Positions 1 to 12,790 of a stretch of DNA of 64,000 nucleotides are shown piece after piece. The stretch is taken from NCBI GenBank assembly GCA_023548195.1, contig JAJHZJ010000808.1, forward strand, positions 4,755,182-4,819,181. Reading direction: 5' to 3'. The DNA is from Bettongia penicillata ogilbyi (lineage: Eukaryota; Chordata; Mammalia; Diprotodontia; Potoroidae). The stretch's first letter is position 1, and the number at the start of each line of letters is the position of its first letter. The position numbers and the translations under genes are program-made. The notes beneath the pieces are model-generated. The model saw only the letters and a program-made list of their open reading frames with translations. It was not told the DNA's origin and made no database searches.

Positions 1-480
1 CCCAGGTCAAAGGGAAACTACTGCAGAGTCAGAAAAAAAAAACCTTCTAATACCATGGAGTCACAGTTAGGATCATATAAGATTTAGCAGCTACCATGTT
101 AAAGGAGTTGGGGTGCTCAGAATGTGCTATTTCAGCAAGCAAAAGAGCTAGGATTATAATCTAGAACAATCTACCCAGCAAAACTGAGTATAATCCTTAA
201 AGGGAAAAAATGGAAATTAATGAAATAGAAGACTTACAAGCATTCCTGATGAAAAAACCAGAGCTGAATAGAAAAATCTGACTTTCAAATACAAGACTCA
301 AGAGAAGTATAACAAGGTCACATTGAAAAAGAAATTAATAAGGAACTCAATAAGATTAAACTGTTTTACCTTTCCATATAATAAGGTTATAAAAAGAGAA
401 TGTGGAGTTTGGAGTGATATGGTAAAAATATATTTGGATCCTCATAGTGATTTAGATAAAGTATATTCTCAAGATTTCTG
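1..480 (+). mobile_element. Old HAL1/L1 fragment: end of ORF1 and following sequence, cut by window edge
   Basis: Bases 1-305 are a decayed match to the ORF1 C-terminal coding region of the element at about 49215-49515; shared landmarks include CTACCCAGC, AAACTGAGTATAAT, ACCAGAGCTGAA and CTGACTTTCAAA. Bases 305-400 match the sequence just after ORF1 in that element, so this copy also lacks an adjacent ORF2 start. The frame is broken in many places. The end near 480 is approximate. Confidence 0.8.
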
Positions 481-1440
481 ACTTTATAATATCCCTCTAA
501 TCTTGCAATATTTGGTCAGAAATCCTAAAAAAAAATTTCTATGAAGAAGAAACAAGTAGCTTTTTATTCTCATTAAATATTTGAACAGAATAACCCAATA
601 ATATGTTGCTATACATTAGAAAGTCATAGTTTTTACTGCTGAAATATTAAAATATGATAATTTTCCCCCTTCACAAGAACTAAAGACGTCTAAAAATAAG
701 GTTGTTAAGAAAAACTCAATGAAGATTTACCTGTAAGTCAATCTTAAATGAATACAAAATTATTCTTAAAAAGGATCATATTTATAAGACTATGGAATCA
801 CACTTCTTTACTTAGTCCTTGTCCTAAGATTAAAATAAAAAACTATCCTCTGTTAGCTTATAAAAAAAAGACTAGTATTAAATATCCTAATCACTATCTT
901 TGTGACAGGTAAGGGTAAAAATAGGGAAGTCCAAGTTGCCTGGATTTGCCTTTCAGTATCACACACATGAAACCTGGGCCACATTTAACCTGTTTTTAAC
1001 ACAAAAATGAGATCCTAAAATGAGAGGAATTATCATGATATGATATTATTAGGTCCCATTTTTTTTTCTCTTAAGTAAAGTAAATCTTAAGATTCTATTT
1101 TACCCTTATCACCCATTTCCCATGATCTTAATCCCCCCATACCCTTTTTAAACTATAAGATGTTATCTTTTGAAAAGATAACTTTTATCACTCAGGACAA
1201 AGTCAGTAGCCCAGTGGCAGTACAATTGTTAGGGTTACATCAATCAATCTCCAATTCCACAGCACTCTCTGTATCAAGAACACACTCTCCTCCTCACATC
1301 TGCCCCTGGAGAATTGCTTACTTCCTTCAAGATTGATCTTGAAATACCATATTGTACATAAGTCCATTCTGATTCTCTTCCCCCTCACCCCCAGCTACTA
1401 GAACCTTCATTCCCTAAAGTACCTCACCTTCATTTTGTAT
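480..1440. other. Unassigned AT-rich sequence
   Basis: No protein, RNA gene or repeat family recognised. It has short A and T runs and no long frame with coding character. Confidence 0.5.
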
Positions 1441-1600
1441 TTGTCTTATGTGTACTTCTATTTGGACATGCTACCATTTACAAGACAGTGTAAATTTCTT
1501 GACAGCAGAGGCTGTTAAATATTTGCTTCACATCTCCAGCACTCAGCATAATATGCCTGGCACACAGTAGGCACCTAATAAATTCTTGTTTGTGAGGAGA
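1440..1600 (+). mobile_element. L2-type LINE 3' end
   Basis: Carries the typical L2 3' UTR string: a 'cttgacagcagaggc' segment, then GCCTGGCACACAGTAGGCACC and TAATAAATTCTTGTTTG. Confidence 0.75.
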
Positions 1601-2690
1601 AAATCCAAAGATGTGAAATTGCCTGACAATTTTAAATAATAGATATATTGCCACCATTATGAATTGTAATGTTAATTATGTTAATGACAGTTAAAGATCT
1701 TCCTTGCCCATTAATGCATCTGCCTATTAAGGGAAGCTTGATTAGGACAAATCTGTTTTGTAGGAAGGCCCACATCTTTCATTAATGTCTAATGAGGCAC
1801 TGGTTCTCAAGAGCTGCAATGTCCTCTGACTCTGAAAAGTTTATATGTACTCTGAGATGAGGTTTTATGTTGGTGTGTACTCATTGGAAATGTTTGTTTG
1901 GCCAGACAAGACTCTGGGTAGTCACTAAGCAGTCCCCTGGCTTTGAAAACTCAGATGTTGGTGCTTCTCTCTCTGGTAACTATGTATGTATGCAATGGTC
2001 ACACAGTTGGATCTGTCTGTTGATCAGTGACATATGTATTGCTTATGGTCAGACAGTTGGAAGCCCTGTCTGTTGGTCTTTAATTCTCTGTTTGTATTTT
2101 CTCTGAAGTTAAGGGTGTTGATTTTTTCCTGTGAACTAAATGAATGATATATGTGCTTGATTAAAGTGATTGTTGACCACTCAAAAACTGCTTTCCTTTT
2201 ACAAAAGTAGATATAAGAACCTGTATAGTAGGCCCTCCTGGGTATGCCAGGGTCCTTGCTGTTACATTTGTGGCACAGTTGGCAGGATATGCATAAATTA
2301 AAAGGAAAGTATGGGATTTTGTGGGACAGAGACAATTGTCTGTTGTTTCCCAGTTGTGGTGGCTATAGTTCTGTGGAGTCTTGGGAGGTGGAGATGGTCA
2401 GAGCCAGGGCTAGAGTGAATTACCCCAGCTCTTGATTGTGCTGGAGGGGAAAAGGCCCTTCAACTGTATTGTATTTAAAATCCAGACCAGAGCTATGAGA
2501 GCTTGGAATGAAGACCTGGAGTAGGAGAGGGAAAATGCCAGTGTGCCCACCTTGAAAAGCTGAGCAGGGGAACAGGAGTAGAGAACTGCCTGCATGCAGA
2601 CCCAGGCAGGAGCTGGGAGCAGCTGGCTTCTGCTGGAGGAGGAGGAACTCTGGAGCTTGGAGAAACTAAATTGGACGTGAAGAAGGAAGA
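1600..2690. other. Unassigned sequence; homeodomain-like motif cluster at 1680-1850
   Basis: No gene supported. Several TAAT/ATTA cores sit in 1680-1850 (TTAATGAC, CATTAATGCAT, TGATTAGG, CATTAATGTCTAATGAGG), which could be a regulatory element. The rest (about 1850-2690) is unremarkable; short open frames on both strands look like chance. Confidence 0.4.
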
Positions 2691-3140
2691 TATTCTAGAC
2701 ATGAGGGAGAGTCAGAGCAAAGATATGGAGAGGGGAGATGGAGTACTACGGGTGAGGATAGAAAGGAGGCTGGGGAAGTTCGATCGCAGAATTTGTAGAG
2801 GGACATAAAGTGTGAGAATCCTTAAAGGTTGGAAGGGAACAGGCCACAGAAGAACATCAGAAAATTATACATTAATTGAGGAGGTAAATTAGGAGCCACA
2901 AGAGTTAAAAAGAGAATGAGAAAGGCTGACCTTTGTTTGAGGAAAATCACTTTGGCACCTAAATGAAGGGTATGCCCTGCAACGTACTAGGCACACAGTA
3001 GGCATTTAGTAAATGCTTGATGATTGAGTGACATTGGAGCAGGAAGACAATTCAGTCAGGGAAAGCAATTAGTAAGCTACCAGAGAGGAAGTGAGGGCCT
3101 GAAATAGGGCAGTGACTCTGTGAGTGGAGAGAAGGGACCC
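2690..3140 (-). mobile_element. L2 LINE fragment, antisense, with nested L2 3' end at about 2970-3031
   Basis: Segments such as AGATATGGAGAGGGGAGATGGAGT, AAAATCACTTTGGCA and GTGAGGGCCTGAAATAGGGCAGTG read as the usual antisense L2 internal sequence. They are interrupted by a + strand L2-type 3' end (ACTAGGCACACAGTAGGCATTTAG, then AAATGCTTGATGATTG). Confidence 0.6.
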
Positions 3141-4190
3141 CACTGCCTTAAAAAGTAGCCCAACCCACTTCAATAAAACTCCAGTTGTTAGAAGTTTTCC
3201 TTTCATCAAGCCTAAACCTATCTCTCTACAATTTCCACCCATTCCTCCTATGGAGCCCAAGGAGAATAAGCTCAATCCTGTTGGAGCAGAACAAGCCAAC
3301 CCCAAAGTTCCAGTTCCTTCAGCTGATCCTTATATGAAAGGATTCCAAGGCACTTCACCACCCCAGCTGCCCTCCTCTAGACGTTCTACTCCATTTCAAG
3401 CTCCTTCCTAAAATGTGGTGTCCAAAACTCAGCACAGTACTCCATGTGTGGTCTGACAGGGTGGTGTACACTAGCACTTCTAGCTCCTTAGTCCTGGATA
3501 CTACGCAATCTAAGATCATGTGCGCTATTTTTGGCAGCTGTGTCACACTACTGAATCATATGGTGCTTGCATGTTCATTAAATCTCCAGCTCTTTTAAAG
3601 ATGAGCTGCCATCTGGTCATACTATGCCCATCTTGTGCTTGCAATTTTGATTTTTTTTAAACCAAATTATACTCAGCCTTATTACATTTCATCATTTTAC
3701 CTCTGTCAAGCTGTTTTTTCAACCTGACTTTGGCATAACATGTGTCATCCTTCCTAAATTTGTATCCTCTGAAAATATAAGTATTCCATCAATACCTTTT
3801 TTCCATGTAACAGTTAGAAAGGTTAAATTACCTGGGACCAAACAGATACCTGGGGCACTCCACTAGACACAGACTTCCAAGATCACATCCATGATTGCTC
3901 TTTCATGATTATTACTCAACCATTTACAAATCCACTCAACTGTACTGGCATTGAGAACACATCTTTCCATCTTTTTTTTTTCCATAAAAATTGAGCATAA
4001 GTCTTTGTCACACATCTTGCTAAAATCTCAGTAAACTTGATCTACCATAATCTCTTTGAACAACCAATCTAGTTACACTGTCAAGAAAGGAAGTGAAGTC
4101 TTCGCGGTCAAAATGTTCAATAACTGTTCTCCTGTCGTTAACACATTCTAAAAGTTACAGAAACTGTAATGGAGCCTTCAGGTAATACAG
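3140..4190 (-). mobile_element. CR1/L3-type LINE fossil, antisense
   Basis: Reads as the reverse strand of a CR1/L3 element. Landmarks are TTTCATCAAGCCTAAACCTA, CTGCCCTCCTCTAGACG, TCCTAAAATGTGGTGTCCA, CTTAGTCCTGGATACTACGC, CTGGGGCACTCCACTAGA and a closing part around 3985-4110 that matches the RT-encoding region of CR1. Many small breaks show great age. The + strand frames at 3124-3598 are by-products. Confidence 0.75.
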
Positions 4191-5690
4191 AAATCTCTCC
4201 CCTTTATCTAAAAGGATTAGAAGGTTTTCTAAAAACTCTTTGCCCTTTCCTCCAATCCTGTAGTACAACATTAGTTCACTGATAAAAGATTTCTGGCAGT
4301 GATTTAGCAATTGCATCCTCTTTCAAATTTCTGAAATATAGTTCTTCTATTCTACTGGATTCTCATCTCCCTCTTCATCTAGTGCTTCCACTCCCTATTA
4401 ACCATTTTTAAAAATCTGCCCCTTCTAATCCAAAGACAACTCTTCCTGGCAGAGAATATTAGGGGGCAAAGTAAGAGCTGGACAGTTTCGCTTTCTCTCA
4501 GCCATTTGTGACCACTGGTCCAACAACTAACCGAGCAGCAGGCTCATCAGTCCTTTAATCTCATTCATATCACCAACGCAAACAACCACAACACTTTTTC
4601 GATCCTGTGCAAACCACAAAATTCTTAGAGGACCATGTCACATTTTTGTATTGAACTTCAAACTTTCTGCTTTTGCTTCCCTATTTTGTATATGATTTGC
4701 AATAAAGTTAAGTTGGCTGATAATTAGCATTGATTTACGTTCAGCATTCTCTAAACTTTGAGCAAAGGGACATCAGTAACCTGGAAACCTAACCAGCTGT
4801 AACTTTTCTCATCTTCCTGTTAGCCGCCACTCACTTCTAAGGTAGTGGACTTGTGTGTCCCTTGTCATGTCAGCGGAGTCCTTAGACTTAGTTGTAACAG
4901 CAGTGCCGTGATCTTACGCGCTATATTATAATATTAAAAGATATCTAAAGTCAGGTTTAGCTCTAAATCCAATAAGGAAAAAGAGAAAAATGAGCAGTAT
5001 GGAATAAGGGCCAAAGAAGACTGAAACCACAGAACAGACATATTTTGGGATAAAAAGGAAAAATCCACTAAATTAGCCAAGGTCATCTAATAACATGGAC
5101 ACCTATAATATTTTCCATGAAGACTTCACCAGTATATTGAAACACAAGCAAGCTTACCAGTAGTTTGACTCTCTCTTTTACATACCAAATCGCTCTCAAT
5201 TTCCCTTTGCTATTTTCCCTCACTTTTCATTAGAACTGAAAAACATATCCCCTTAGTAGACCTACATCTTAACTTTTCCACCAGCACTGTGAGCCTGAAA
5301 CAAGCACTTGGGTTAGTCAGATTAATAGTTGAATTGTATTTTGCAGAGCCCCACCTATCCATGTCTTAATATTTTCTTTGTTTTTGCTAAGCAATTTTAC
5401 TTTCCCTTAAAAAAAAAAAAGTTAAGAGCCTCATTGTGGTATGAAGTCTTGGGAATGATGAGTTTGGAACCAGCTTGCACAGTTTTAAGGAAGCAAATTG
5501 AATTAACGTTTTTCCTCTTAGGAAGGAGAGGTGAAATGTGTCTGGTTTCCTGAAGTTACTCAGGAAAGAAAATGCCAAGTGGTCACACCCTCTCTATTTG
5601 AAAAATAGTCTAAAACCTCTACATAGTTTTAAATAGTGGAAAATTCTCAAAATATTTTTAAGTAGCAAAAAAACTCAAAAAACCCTAGAA
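4190..5690. other. Unassigned sequence
   Basis: No protein frame, RNA gene or repeat family recognised. A few CpGs lie near 4870-4920 but do not form an island. Confidence 0.45.
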
Positions 5691-6340
5691 AAAATGCAAA
5701 TGTCTGTCAGATGCCTAAACAAACTGTGGTACATGCATGTCACATAACATTAACTGTATTTTAAGAAAGAATGACAGGTACAGCTAGATGGCACAGTGGA
5801 TAGGGTACCAGTCCTAGAGTCAGGAGGACCTGAGTTTCCAATCTACTCTCAGACACTTATTAGCTCTGTGCCCCTATGCAAGCCACTTATCCCCAATTGT
5901 CTCCAAAAAGACAAACCATAAAAATGTAAAAAGAAACAAAGGACAATTATGAGTAATACAAAGAAACACAGGAAGATATAAGCTGATCTCAAGCAAAGTC
6001 TCAGAATCAGAAAAACCACATATACAATGACTACAACAATGTAAATGGAAAAGACAGCTACTAAGCAATCAAAATGGAATGCTGGGATTGTTATGACCAA
6101 CTTGGTAATAAAGAAATGAGAATGTAGCTCCTTGACTTCCTTTCAGTGGTAGGGGAGTATGGTGTGGAATGCTGCATACAATATGAAACTTGGCTAATCT
6201 CCTGGCTAGTTTTCCTGGACTATTTTTTCTTCCGCTTTTTATTCTGTGTTTTAAGAGACGGCTCTCTGAGAGGGCAAGAAGGGAAGAAGGCTATGGTAAT
6301 ACCAAAATACTGATGACAATTAAAAGGAAAAAAGAAAATG
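5690..6340 (+). mobile_element. L1-like LINE 3' end, split by a SINE
   Basis: TGCCTAAACAAACTGTGGTACATG matches the end of L1 ORF2. After the SINE it resumes with ACATATACAATGACTACAACAATG, AATCAAAATGGAATGCTG and the 3' UTR block GGCTCTCTGAGAGGG. The same subfamily recurs at 43740 and 63530. Confidence 0.7.
5776..5917 (+). mobile_element. Marsupial tRNA-headed SINE, partial, inside L1 end
   Basis: CAGCTAGATGGCACAGTGGATAGGG, GAGTCAGGAGGACCTGAGTT and CTCAGACACTTATTAGCT are the SINE head and body. The second half is missing or decayed. Confidence 0.85.
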
Positions 6341-6840
6341 ATCAAGCAATAACTCTGGTCAGAGACCAAAGGCTAGATGGGTATAAAATAAAAGAATTTC
6401 TGTGGTCAGGAGGGAGCACAATCCCTTCCACCCTTTGACCCTCCCTAGAATTCAGTGACATAAATGATTTCAGCCTCCTGCTCCCTAATCTGCTTTTACC
6501 CCACACTGGCTACCTTAGCAGTTGGATTGCTAATGCAAGCCACAGAGGAGAGGAATCTCTATGTTTTTATGTTGTCTTGTTTCATCATGACAAAATATCC
6601 AGATGAATGTTGCTCCCAGTTCAAAATAATATTTGTGGTAGGTTAGACAGAGTAATAATGGTGCCAGTTGTCAAAATATATCCATAACACCTTTGAAAGT
6701 CCCATCAGATCCTCTAATAATTGTCTTTTGCCATTACTCAATTATTGAAATGGACTTGATTTCTGGAAAAATGAAAAAAAAAACTACCCCAAAACATCAG
6801 TCTGATTAAGTCCTGTAATATGGGGTCAGGGACATAAAGT
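6340..6840. other. Unassigned sequence
   Basis: No repeat or gene recognised; short frames only. Confidence 0.4.
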
Positions 6841-7125
6841 TGAGGAATTAACTTTTCAGTAAAAAATGAAGCATGAATATAGAACTCTTCTTTACTTGGC
6901 CAAGTTATTTGGCTTCCAAGAAAGAAAGAATTACATAGGTAAAGTTCCACACAAAGGGATAGGAATCAGAAGCTGTGGGGGAAACAGGAACATTTATGGA
7001 CTATTAGAAGACTCAGTTCTAGAAAGTAATTTGAGCTATGCCAAAAAAGTTACTATACTGTACATACCCTCTGATCCAGCAAAACTAGTCCTACAGACCA
7101 AAGGAAATCAGACTAATTTACTTAT
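6840..7125 (+). mobile_element. L1 ORF2 3' coding fragment
   Basis: GTGGGGGAAACAGGAACATTTATG, TTCTAGAAAGTAATTTGAG and ACATACCCTCTGATCCAGCAA match the last part of L1 ORF2. The frame is broken. Confidence 0.75.
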
Positions 7126-7225
7126 ATGAACTCCTGAAGACTGTCTTGTTCTTTCTTTGTATCACCAGGTCTAGTATTTGGTACACAGTAAGTGCTTAAT
7201 GCTCATTGGCTGACTAATTGATTGT
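7125..7225 (+). mobile_element. L2-type 3' end
   Basis: TTTGTATCACCAGGTCTAG, TTGGTACACAGTAAGTGCTTAATG and a GACTAATTGATTG tail fit an L2 3' terminus. Confidence 0.65.
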
Positions 7226-7689
7226 ATGGCTTAATTTCAAAGGCAATTCCAAATGATAACTCTTAAAATATTGTTGAAATTATTAGGATGGAGTGGAAAA
7301 ATCCATCTAATTTCTAGTATATTTGTTTATGTAAAAAAAAGCTTAGCCTTTTATAATTAACATGCCTATAAGCATGGGGATGCTAGGTAAAGTTTCCATC
7401 CCAGTTACTATTCTATAGCTTAAGGTTTATCAGTCCTTACATAGGTAAAGGAGATCTAGCAGTGGCTTCATCTTTCCTGGCTAAAGAATCAAACCGTTAG
7501 GTGCCATGCAGAAAGAAACAAATCAGATTTTCCTTTTTTATTTTGTATGTTACCTCCAAATTATAAAGCAGGGTTCTAGAACCCTATTGTTATCATCAGC
7601 TATTAAAAAGAAAATTCTGGTTTACTAAAAGGGAATCAAAGAACATGGTAAACAGCAAACAGTAATTTTTCCATAATTAAAGAATTTCT

Positions 7690-7873
7690 CTCTAGCATAG
7701 TGGAAATAGTACTGGGCTTAGCATCAGGAAAACCCTAGTTCAAATTTCGTCTCAGATAGTTATATGATCCTGGATAAGTCTTAACATCTTAAGACCCATT
7801 TTCCTCATCTGTAACATGAAGGGGCTTGATTAATGGCCTCTAAGGTCCCCTCCCAATCTATGATCCTATAAGT
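7690..7873 (+). mobile_element. Marsupial tRNA-derived SINE
   Basis: Head TAGCATAGTGGAAATAGTACTGG, body TTCAAATTTCGTCTCAGATAG, core CCTCATCTGTAACATGAAGGGGC and tail AATCTATGATCCTATAAG. Confidence 0.8.
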
Positions 7874-10800
7874 TATTTCTATTTTCACCAAAGTCCTATT
7901 CTGGAGCCTCATCACGGTATGGGTAAAACTCTGGGTTCCTGAGGGTTATGCCAGTTGAATTAGTGGTAGAAAGTTTTTAACTATGGGATCAGGGAGGAAC
8001 TATAGGTCTATTATTCAAGGATAAGTTGCATCACATTCAGAAAGACTCATCACAAAGTAAGTCACAAGATTTTTAATTCTTTGGTCACAGTGATACTCAA
8101 AACTTTCCACTAAATCACAGTGGAGTAATGAACTGTCAAGTGAAGGGGTGGGGGAACCCATGCTGGTAAAATGAAAGGACCTTAAAGAAGTGACCCACAA
8201 AGTATGTGATCTTAAATGACACCATTTTCCATCTACAGAAGAAAACAAAATACAAAGGGAGCTTTATTAGAATGCTAGTATTAGGTAGGGAAAGAACAAC
8301 ATTTAAGCTCTAGTGAAGAAAATATACTACAACTCACAAGATCTGACCTAAAGTGTAATTGGATCCTTGAGTAAAGGGAGGTACCTTTGAGAAGGATATA
8401 GTGTAGGAAAATTCTTTTAACAAACACACATAATGATATCGATTACTGTCTAAAAGTTTTTCCCTCTTTTTAAAAAATTTGAAACATCATAATATATACA
8501 GTCATCCTTCCTAATTATGAAACAGAATAGCAAAGCTAAGACAATATATAATGAGTTCGTCCACATGCTAATAATACCCTTCTGTCTTCATTGCCATAGT
8601 AACACAAAAAGTGATGTAGTAAGAAATACTTGATGTAGTTAGCACAAAAATAGCACAATACACACAAGGTAACCAGACACCCACAGGCCCTACATACTTG
8701 CCTTCTAACACAAGTAATAGTAATTTCCCATTTAGGGAGATAAATAATAAAAACTGAATAGTCTTAGACTCATAGAGCTAGAAGACTTCTCAAGAAGTTA
8801 GACCTTCCTACCTCCAAAGTAGGTCTACACTGAAACCACCAAAGAAAGATGGATACTCGGTTTATTTTTGAAGATCCGCCAAGATGGAGGATGTAGAACA
8901 ACCTTTCTTAATCTTTTAAGTTTTCAGGTAAACAAGATATACAAAAGGAATAACTCTGTAGTAATACAAATGATCTGGCTCTTATTTTCAAAGGAAATAA
9001 GACTGACAAATGAGATATGCAATTTTAAGAAAGGAATTGCACCGCCTAATTACTAGTGAAACAACAGGATCGGGGAATTTAGTGCTAGATAATTGTTTTT
9101 AATATCTTTTGTACACCTACCAGGGGATTGAAAGAGCGAAAGAGAACTAAATGAAATGAATACATTAAAGTTACAGAATCAACCATCAACAGTAATCTCT
9201 GGTTAGTCTACCTGGCTTCTAGGAAAGACTTTGTAATCATTTCAGATATCTTTCTATTTCCAAAAATAAGTCCATATTATAAAATTCATTATAGCCTTTT
9301 TTTAAACATCTGAACCAAAGGCTCAGATTCTGTTCCTAGATACACTCAGTGTCTACTGGAGCACAATTTCTCCAATCTAACCCTTTTTGAAAACTATGAT
9401 AGAGACATAATATTTTTTTTTTAAAATTCACAAAATTGTTCTTGAAATTTAAAGACCCTCTATTTTGGATCACACAAATAAATGCTCAGCATGTCGAATA
9501 TTTCCTTATTTATTTTTAAATGATGAAAGACTATGCTCTAATCATCTCAGCAGAGACATCTCTGACTGAGTTCTCCCTCTGGAACTGTGGTCTTGGATAC
9601 ATGATTTCATGTCCTTTCTCTTTCCTAGCTATATTAAAAAAAAAAGGCTATGTTGTTACTTAAGGACAACAGCTTAGGAGTTTATTATTTATATAGTCTT
9701 TTCACTTTCTTAATGGAAAAGCAGTATATAAACTATCCTGATGGAGTGAAAGTCAGTCAATTTCACTGCAGTAGTTCAAAGTCAACACATATTCCCTTTA
9801 AGCATCTTTGACAGGATAAACTCATCTCTCTGAGGCTTCAAACCTGCTGAATAGCCTATGTCTGTACCTATCTCAAAGGGAAGGAATCAACCTATACTGC
9901 TCAGGCTATCATCATCAGCCTCATGCCATGGTTCTTTAAATTTTTATCATGATTTTTTTTTAATTTAACAGTAGTAACAACTAAAATTTAATTCTAACTT
10001 AAAAACCTGTTCACATTGTCCTTCCCAAGAACCTAACAAACAGAATTTGCTCGAGCATTCAAACATTTTCCAAAAGTGTCAAATGAAAAGCACCCCAGGA
10101 AGAAGAATCAGGATTTTCTACCAGCATCATCTTAGCACTTCAACTTAAAACTGAAGGCAAAGGAATACAGAGAACTGTTAGAACTAAGTTAGAGAAAATC
10201 AAAGCTGACTTACACTGACTTCTGTGGCTTACAGCCTGACAACATTTAATAAACTCCAAAATCATTTTACACATTCTGTTTTATTCAGTTCAAGCTCTTT
10301 TTATGATTTAATATATGCTCAAGAACTTTTTTATTTTTGTACAATTTAGTATGAATGCTTTTCCTATTTTTGCACATTTGTACATTTGCTTTTCTTAGGC
10401 TGTAGCAGTCAAGGAAATAAAATAGTATATAGTAGTTTACCTGGGAGAGGCCACAGTCCAAAAGAAAAAGAAACTGTTTTCAAATCACAAGTATAAGACC
10501 GAAACAAACAGGTCAGATAACAAATTTGAAAGAGACAAATGCTTCTTTGCACTGAAACACAGGAAAGGGTATCTGACCTGGAAGTACTTCTGACATGGAT
10601 CACTGGGCACCAGCAATGGATCAGGAAACAGGCTATAATTGGAAATCTGAAAAGAGGAATCATTCAAGAAATTAAAAACCCAATAACCCAAAACATGAAA
10701 GGAAACAAAAAGCATTTCATTAAAAATCTTTCCAAAAATCGTCAGGCATTTGAAATAAAACTCTTTAAGCCCTCATAGCATGCCAATATTAAATAGTACC

Positions 10801-12417
10801 CAAAAGCCAGCTCACAACATTTTTGTAATTCCACACATACAAATCACATTGTGTAACAGCATTTTTATTTTTAAAAAATATTTCCAGTTTTCATCTTACT
10901 AAGGAAAAAAAATCTGACAGTTTGCAAAATTGAATTTTTCTTTAAAAAAATTTATTTTGGTTTGAGAGCATGATGAGAGACTAGAAAGAAATTGTCCTCA
11001 TCCCACTCTCTCCCCCTGCAAGAGTTAACAACAAAGATGTCATTTAGCACAATAATTATAACAGTAAAAAAATTGGGCACAGTTCTTCAATTATATTCAA
11101 ATCCAAAAACTACACACCTGGAAAGATTATGTTTCTAAAATCTTGTCTTTGCCTTTCCAAATTGGCAATTTTTTAATGAGCATTGTTTCCTACTTTACAA
11201 TTCAGATAACAGCCTGACAATCTGGTCTACTGACCCACAATATATTTTTAATTATATTTTCATACACCGAGGGTAAGGCTCATTGCTCTGATATAATTAA
11301 AAGGACAGGCTTATTCCAAACTGCTTAGAAACAACAAACAGCAATGAATTGTTCTTCCATGATGATTTCTGGGCCTGCCTCCTCACTTGCTCTATATCCT
11401 TTTATGGATGCTTAGCACAATTTTCTCATTGTTTAAAGTTCACCTTTTAGCAGTCTCTGTCATCAGTCCACTTCTAATAATGTATAGGAGACAGAGAGAT
11501 AGAGAGGAGTGCTTAAAAGAGATGAGTGTGTCTGTATGGGAAATTTCAAAAGATTCTGATGACTCTTTAAAACATATAATTCCCATAGGAAACTGAGTTA
11601 TTCTCCACCCTTACTTACAAAAGCTTCTTTTTTTAATGAAATGAAAATTAAAAATTCATTTTCGTTTACTTATCACTGCTCACAAACACATTTTAACTCA
11701 AGGACAACATTCTTCCTATATATGACAACATACTCAGAAATAGAGGCACAAAGTGAGATCCATTGAGATAGCTCTTGTTTTTTTTGCTTCCTAATGAACA
11801 AGTATGTAATATAATCTCAAACAGACTTGGAGAGGGCCTTAATACTATAAAATAATTCATATGATGACTATTTTTGCGGTCTAAGGACTGTTAGAGTAAA
11901 CATACAAATCCATAAATTATACCTTTTAATCAAAACATTCTCTCGCTTTTTTCATTGTGGGGGATACAGCTTTTCTGACACATAAGGTACGCTTACATCC
12001 ATATGGTTATTTTTCTTAATAATATCCAATGCTGAGTTCAGAGACAAAGCATTAATAGCCAACCGCTACCTATGTTTTATTACAAATCCAGTTGTGACTT
12101 TAAAACAAAATATAAAACTGCTTAAGTGCAAACAGATTGCCAGCAACTATTTTCCTCCAGCCAGACTCTCATAAGGCTTATTAATGAAAATCCATATTGC
12201 TGATATGCCCCGTGATGATACTATTAGGGCTAAATAAACATCCAATCTGGCTAGAGATGAGAGCATTCATGTGAAAACATGAGGACATTTAGATCCAAAC
12301 AAAACAAAGGGGTGGGGGTGGGGGGAGCACAAATACTAAGTCAGGAAAAGCAGCTCTACCCTCCTGATGAAAGTAGATAAGGAGAGGCTGGCCTTATATA
12401 TCATGGAAGACTCCTTC
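7873..12417. other. Long unassigned AT-rich stretch
   Basis: No gene, RNA or recent transposon is recognisable over 4.5 kb. It has many A/T homopolymers and a guanine-rich tract at 12310-12328 (runs of 4, 5 and 6 G). A short SINE-like remnant (GACTCATAGAGCTAGAAGAC) lies near 8765. The stretch 12030-12260 looks low in repeats and contains TAAT and TTAATGAAAAT motifs. Short frames (for example 10409-10778) have no recognisable domains and overlap on both strands. Confidence 0.4.
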
Positions 12418-12790
12418 ATTTAACCAGATAATAAGCTTTTATTAAATACCTACTATGTGGCGAGACATGGGCTTCAAGGTGACAGAGAGGATAGAGTGTC
12501 AGGCCTGGAGTCAGGAAGACTCATCTTCCTGAGTTCAAATCTGGACACTTAGTAGCTGTGTAACCCTGGGCAAGTCACTTAACCCTGATTTCCTCAGTTT
12601 CCTCATCTGTAAAATGAGCTGAAAAAAGTAAATGCAAACCACTCTGCCAGGAAAACTCCAAGTGGGGTCCCAAAGAGTCAGACACAGCTAAAAGATGACC
12701 AAAATATCCCAGGCACTGTGCTAAAGTACATTCACAAGGGCACAGTGAATGGGGAAGTACACTGAACACCCAGAAGTTTCATTACAACTT
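12418..12790 (-). mobile_element. L2 3' end, antisense, split by a SINE
   Basis: TTTTATTAAATACCTACTATGTGG lies before, and CCAGGCACTGTGCTAAAG after, the SINE at 12476-12703. The two parts are adjacent in the L2 antisense 3' UTR. Confidence 0.65.
12476..12703 (+). mobile_element. Marsupial CORE-SINE, nearly full length
   Basis: Contains all the usual blocks: GAGGATAGAGTGTCAGGCCTGG, GAGTTCAAATCTGG, TAACCCTGGGCAAGTCACTTAACCC, CCTCATCTGTAAAATGAGCTG, and the 3' part GTGGGGTCCCAAAGAGTCAGAC. Confidence 0.92.

Noticed and set aside
3124..3598. Pro-rich + strand frames
   Set aside because: They are the wrong strand of the CR1/L3 fossil.
12476..12560. tRNA-like head sequences of SINEs as possible tRNA genes
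   Set aside because: The A- and B-box-like parts are in SINE context with CORE bodies; no cloverleaf-length gene with intact arms was seen.
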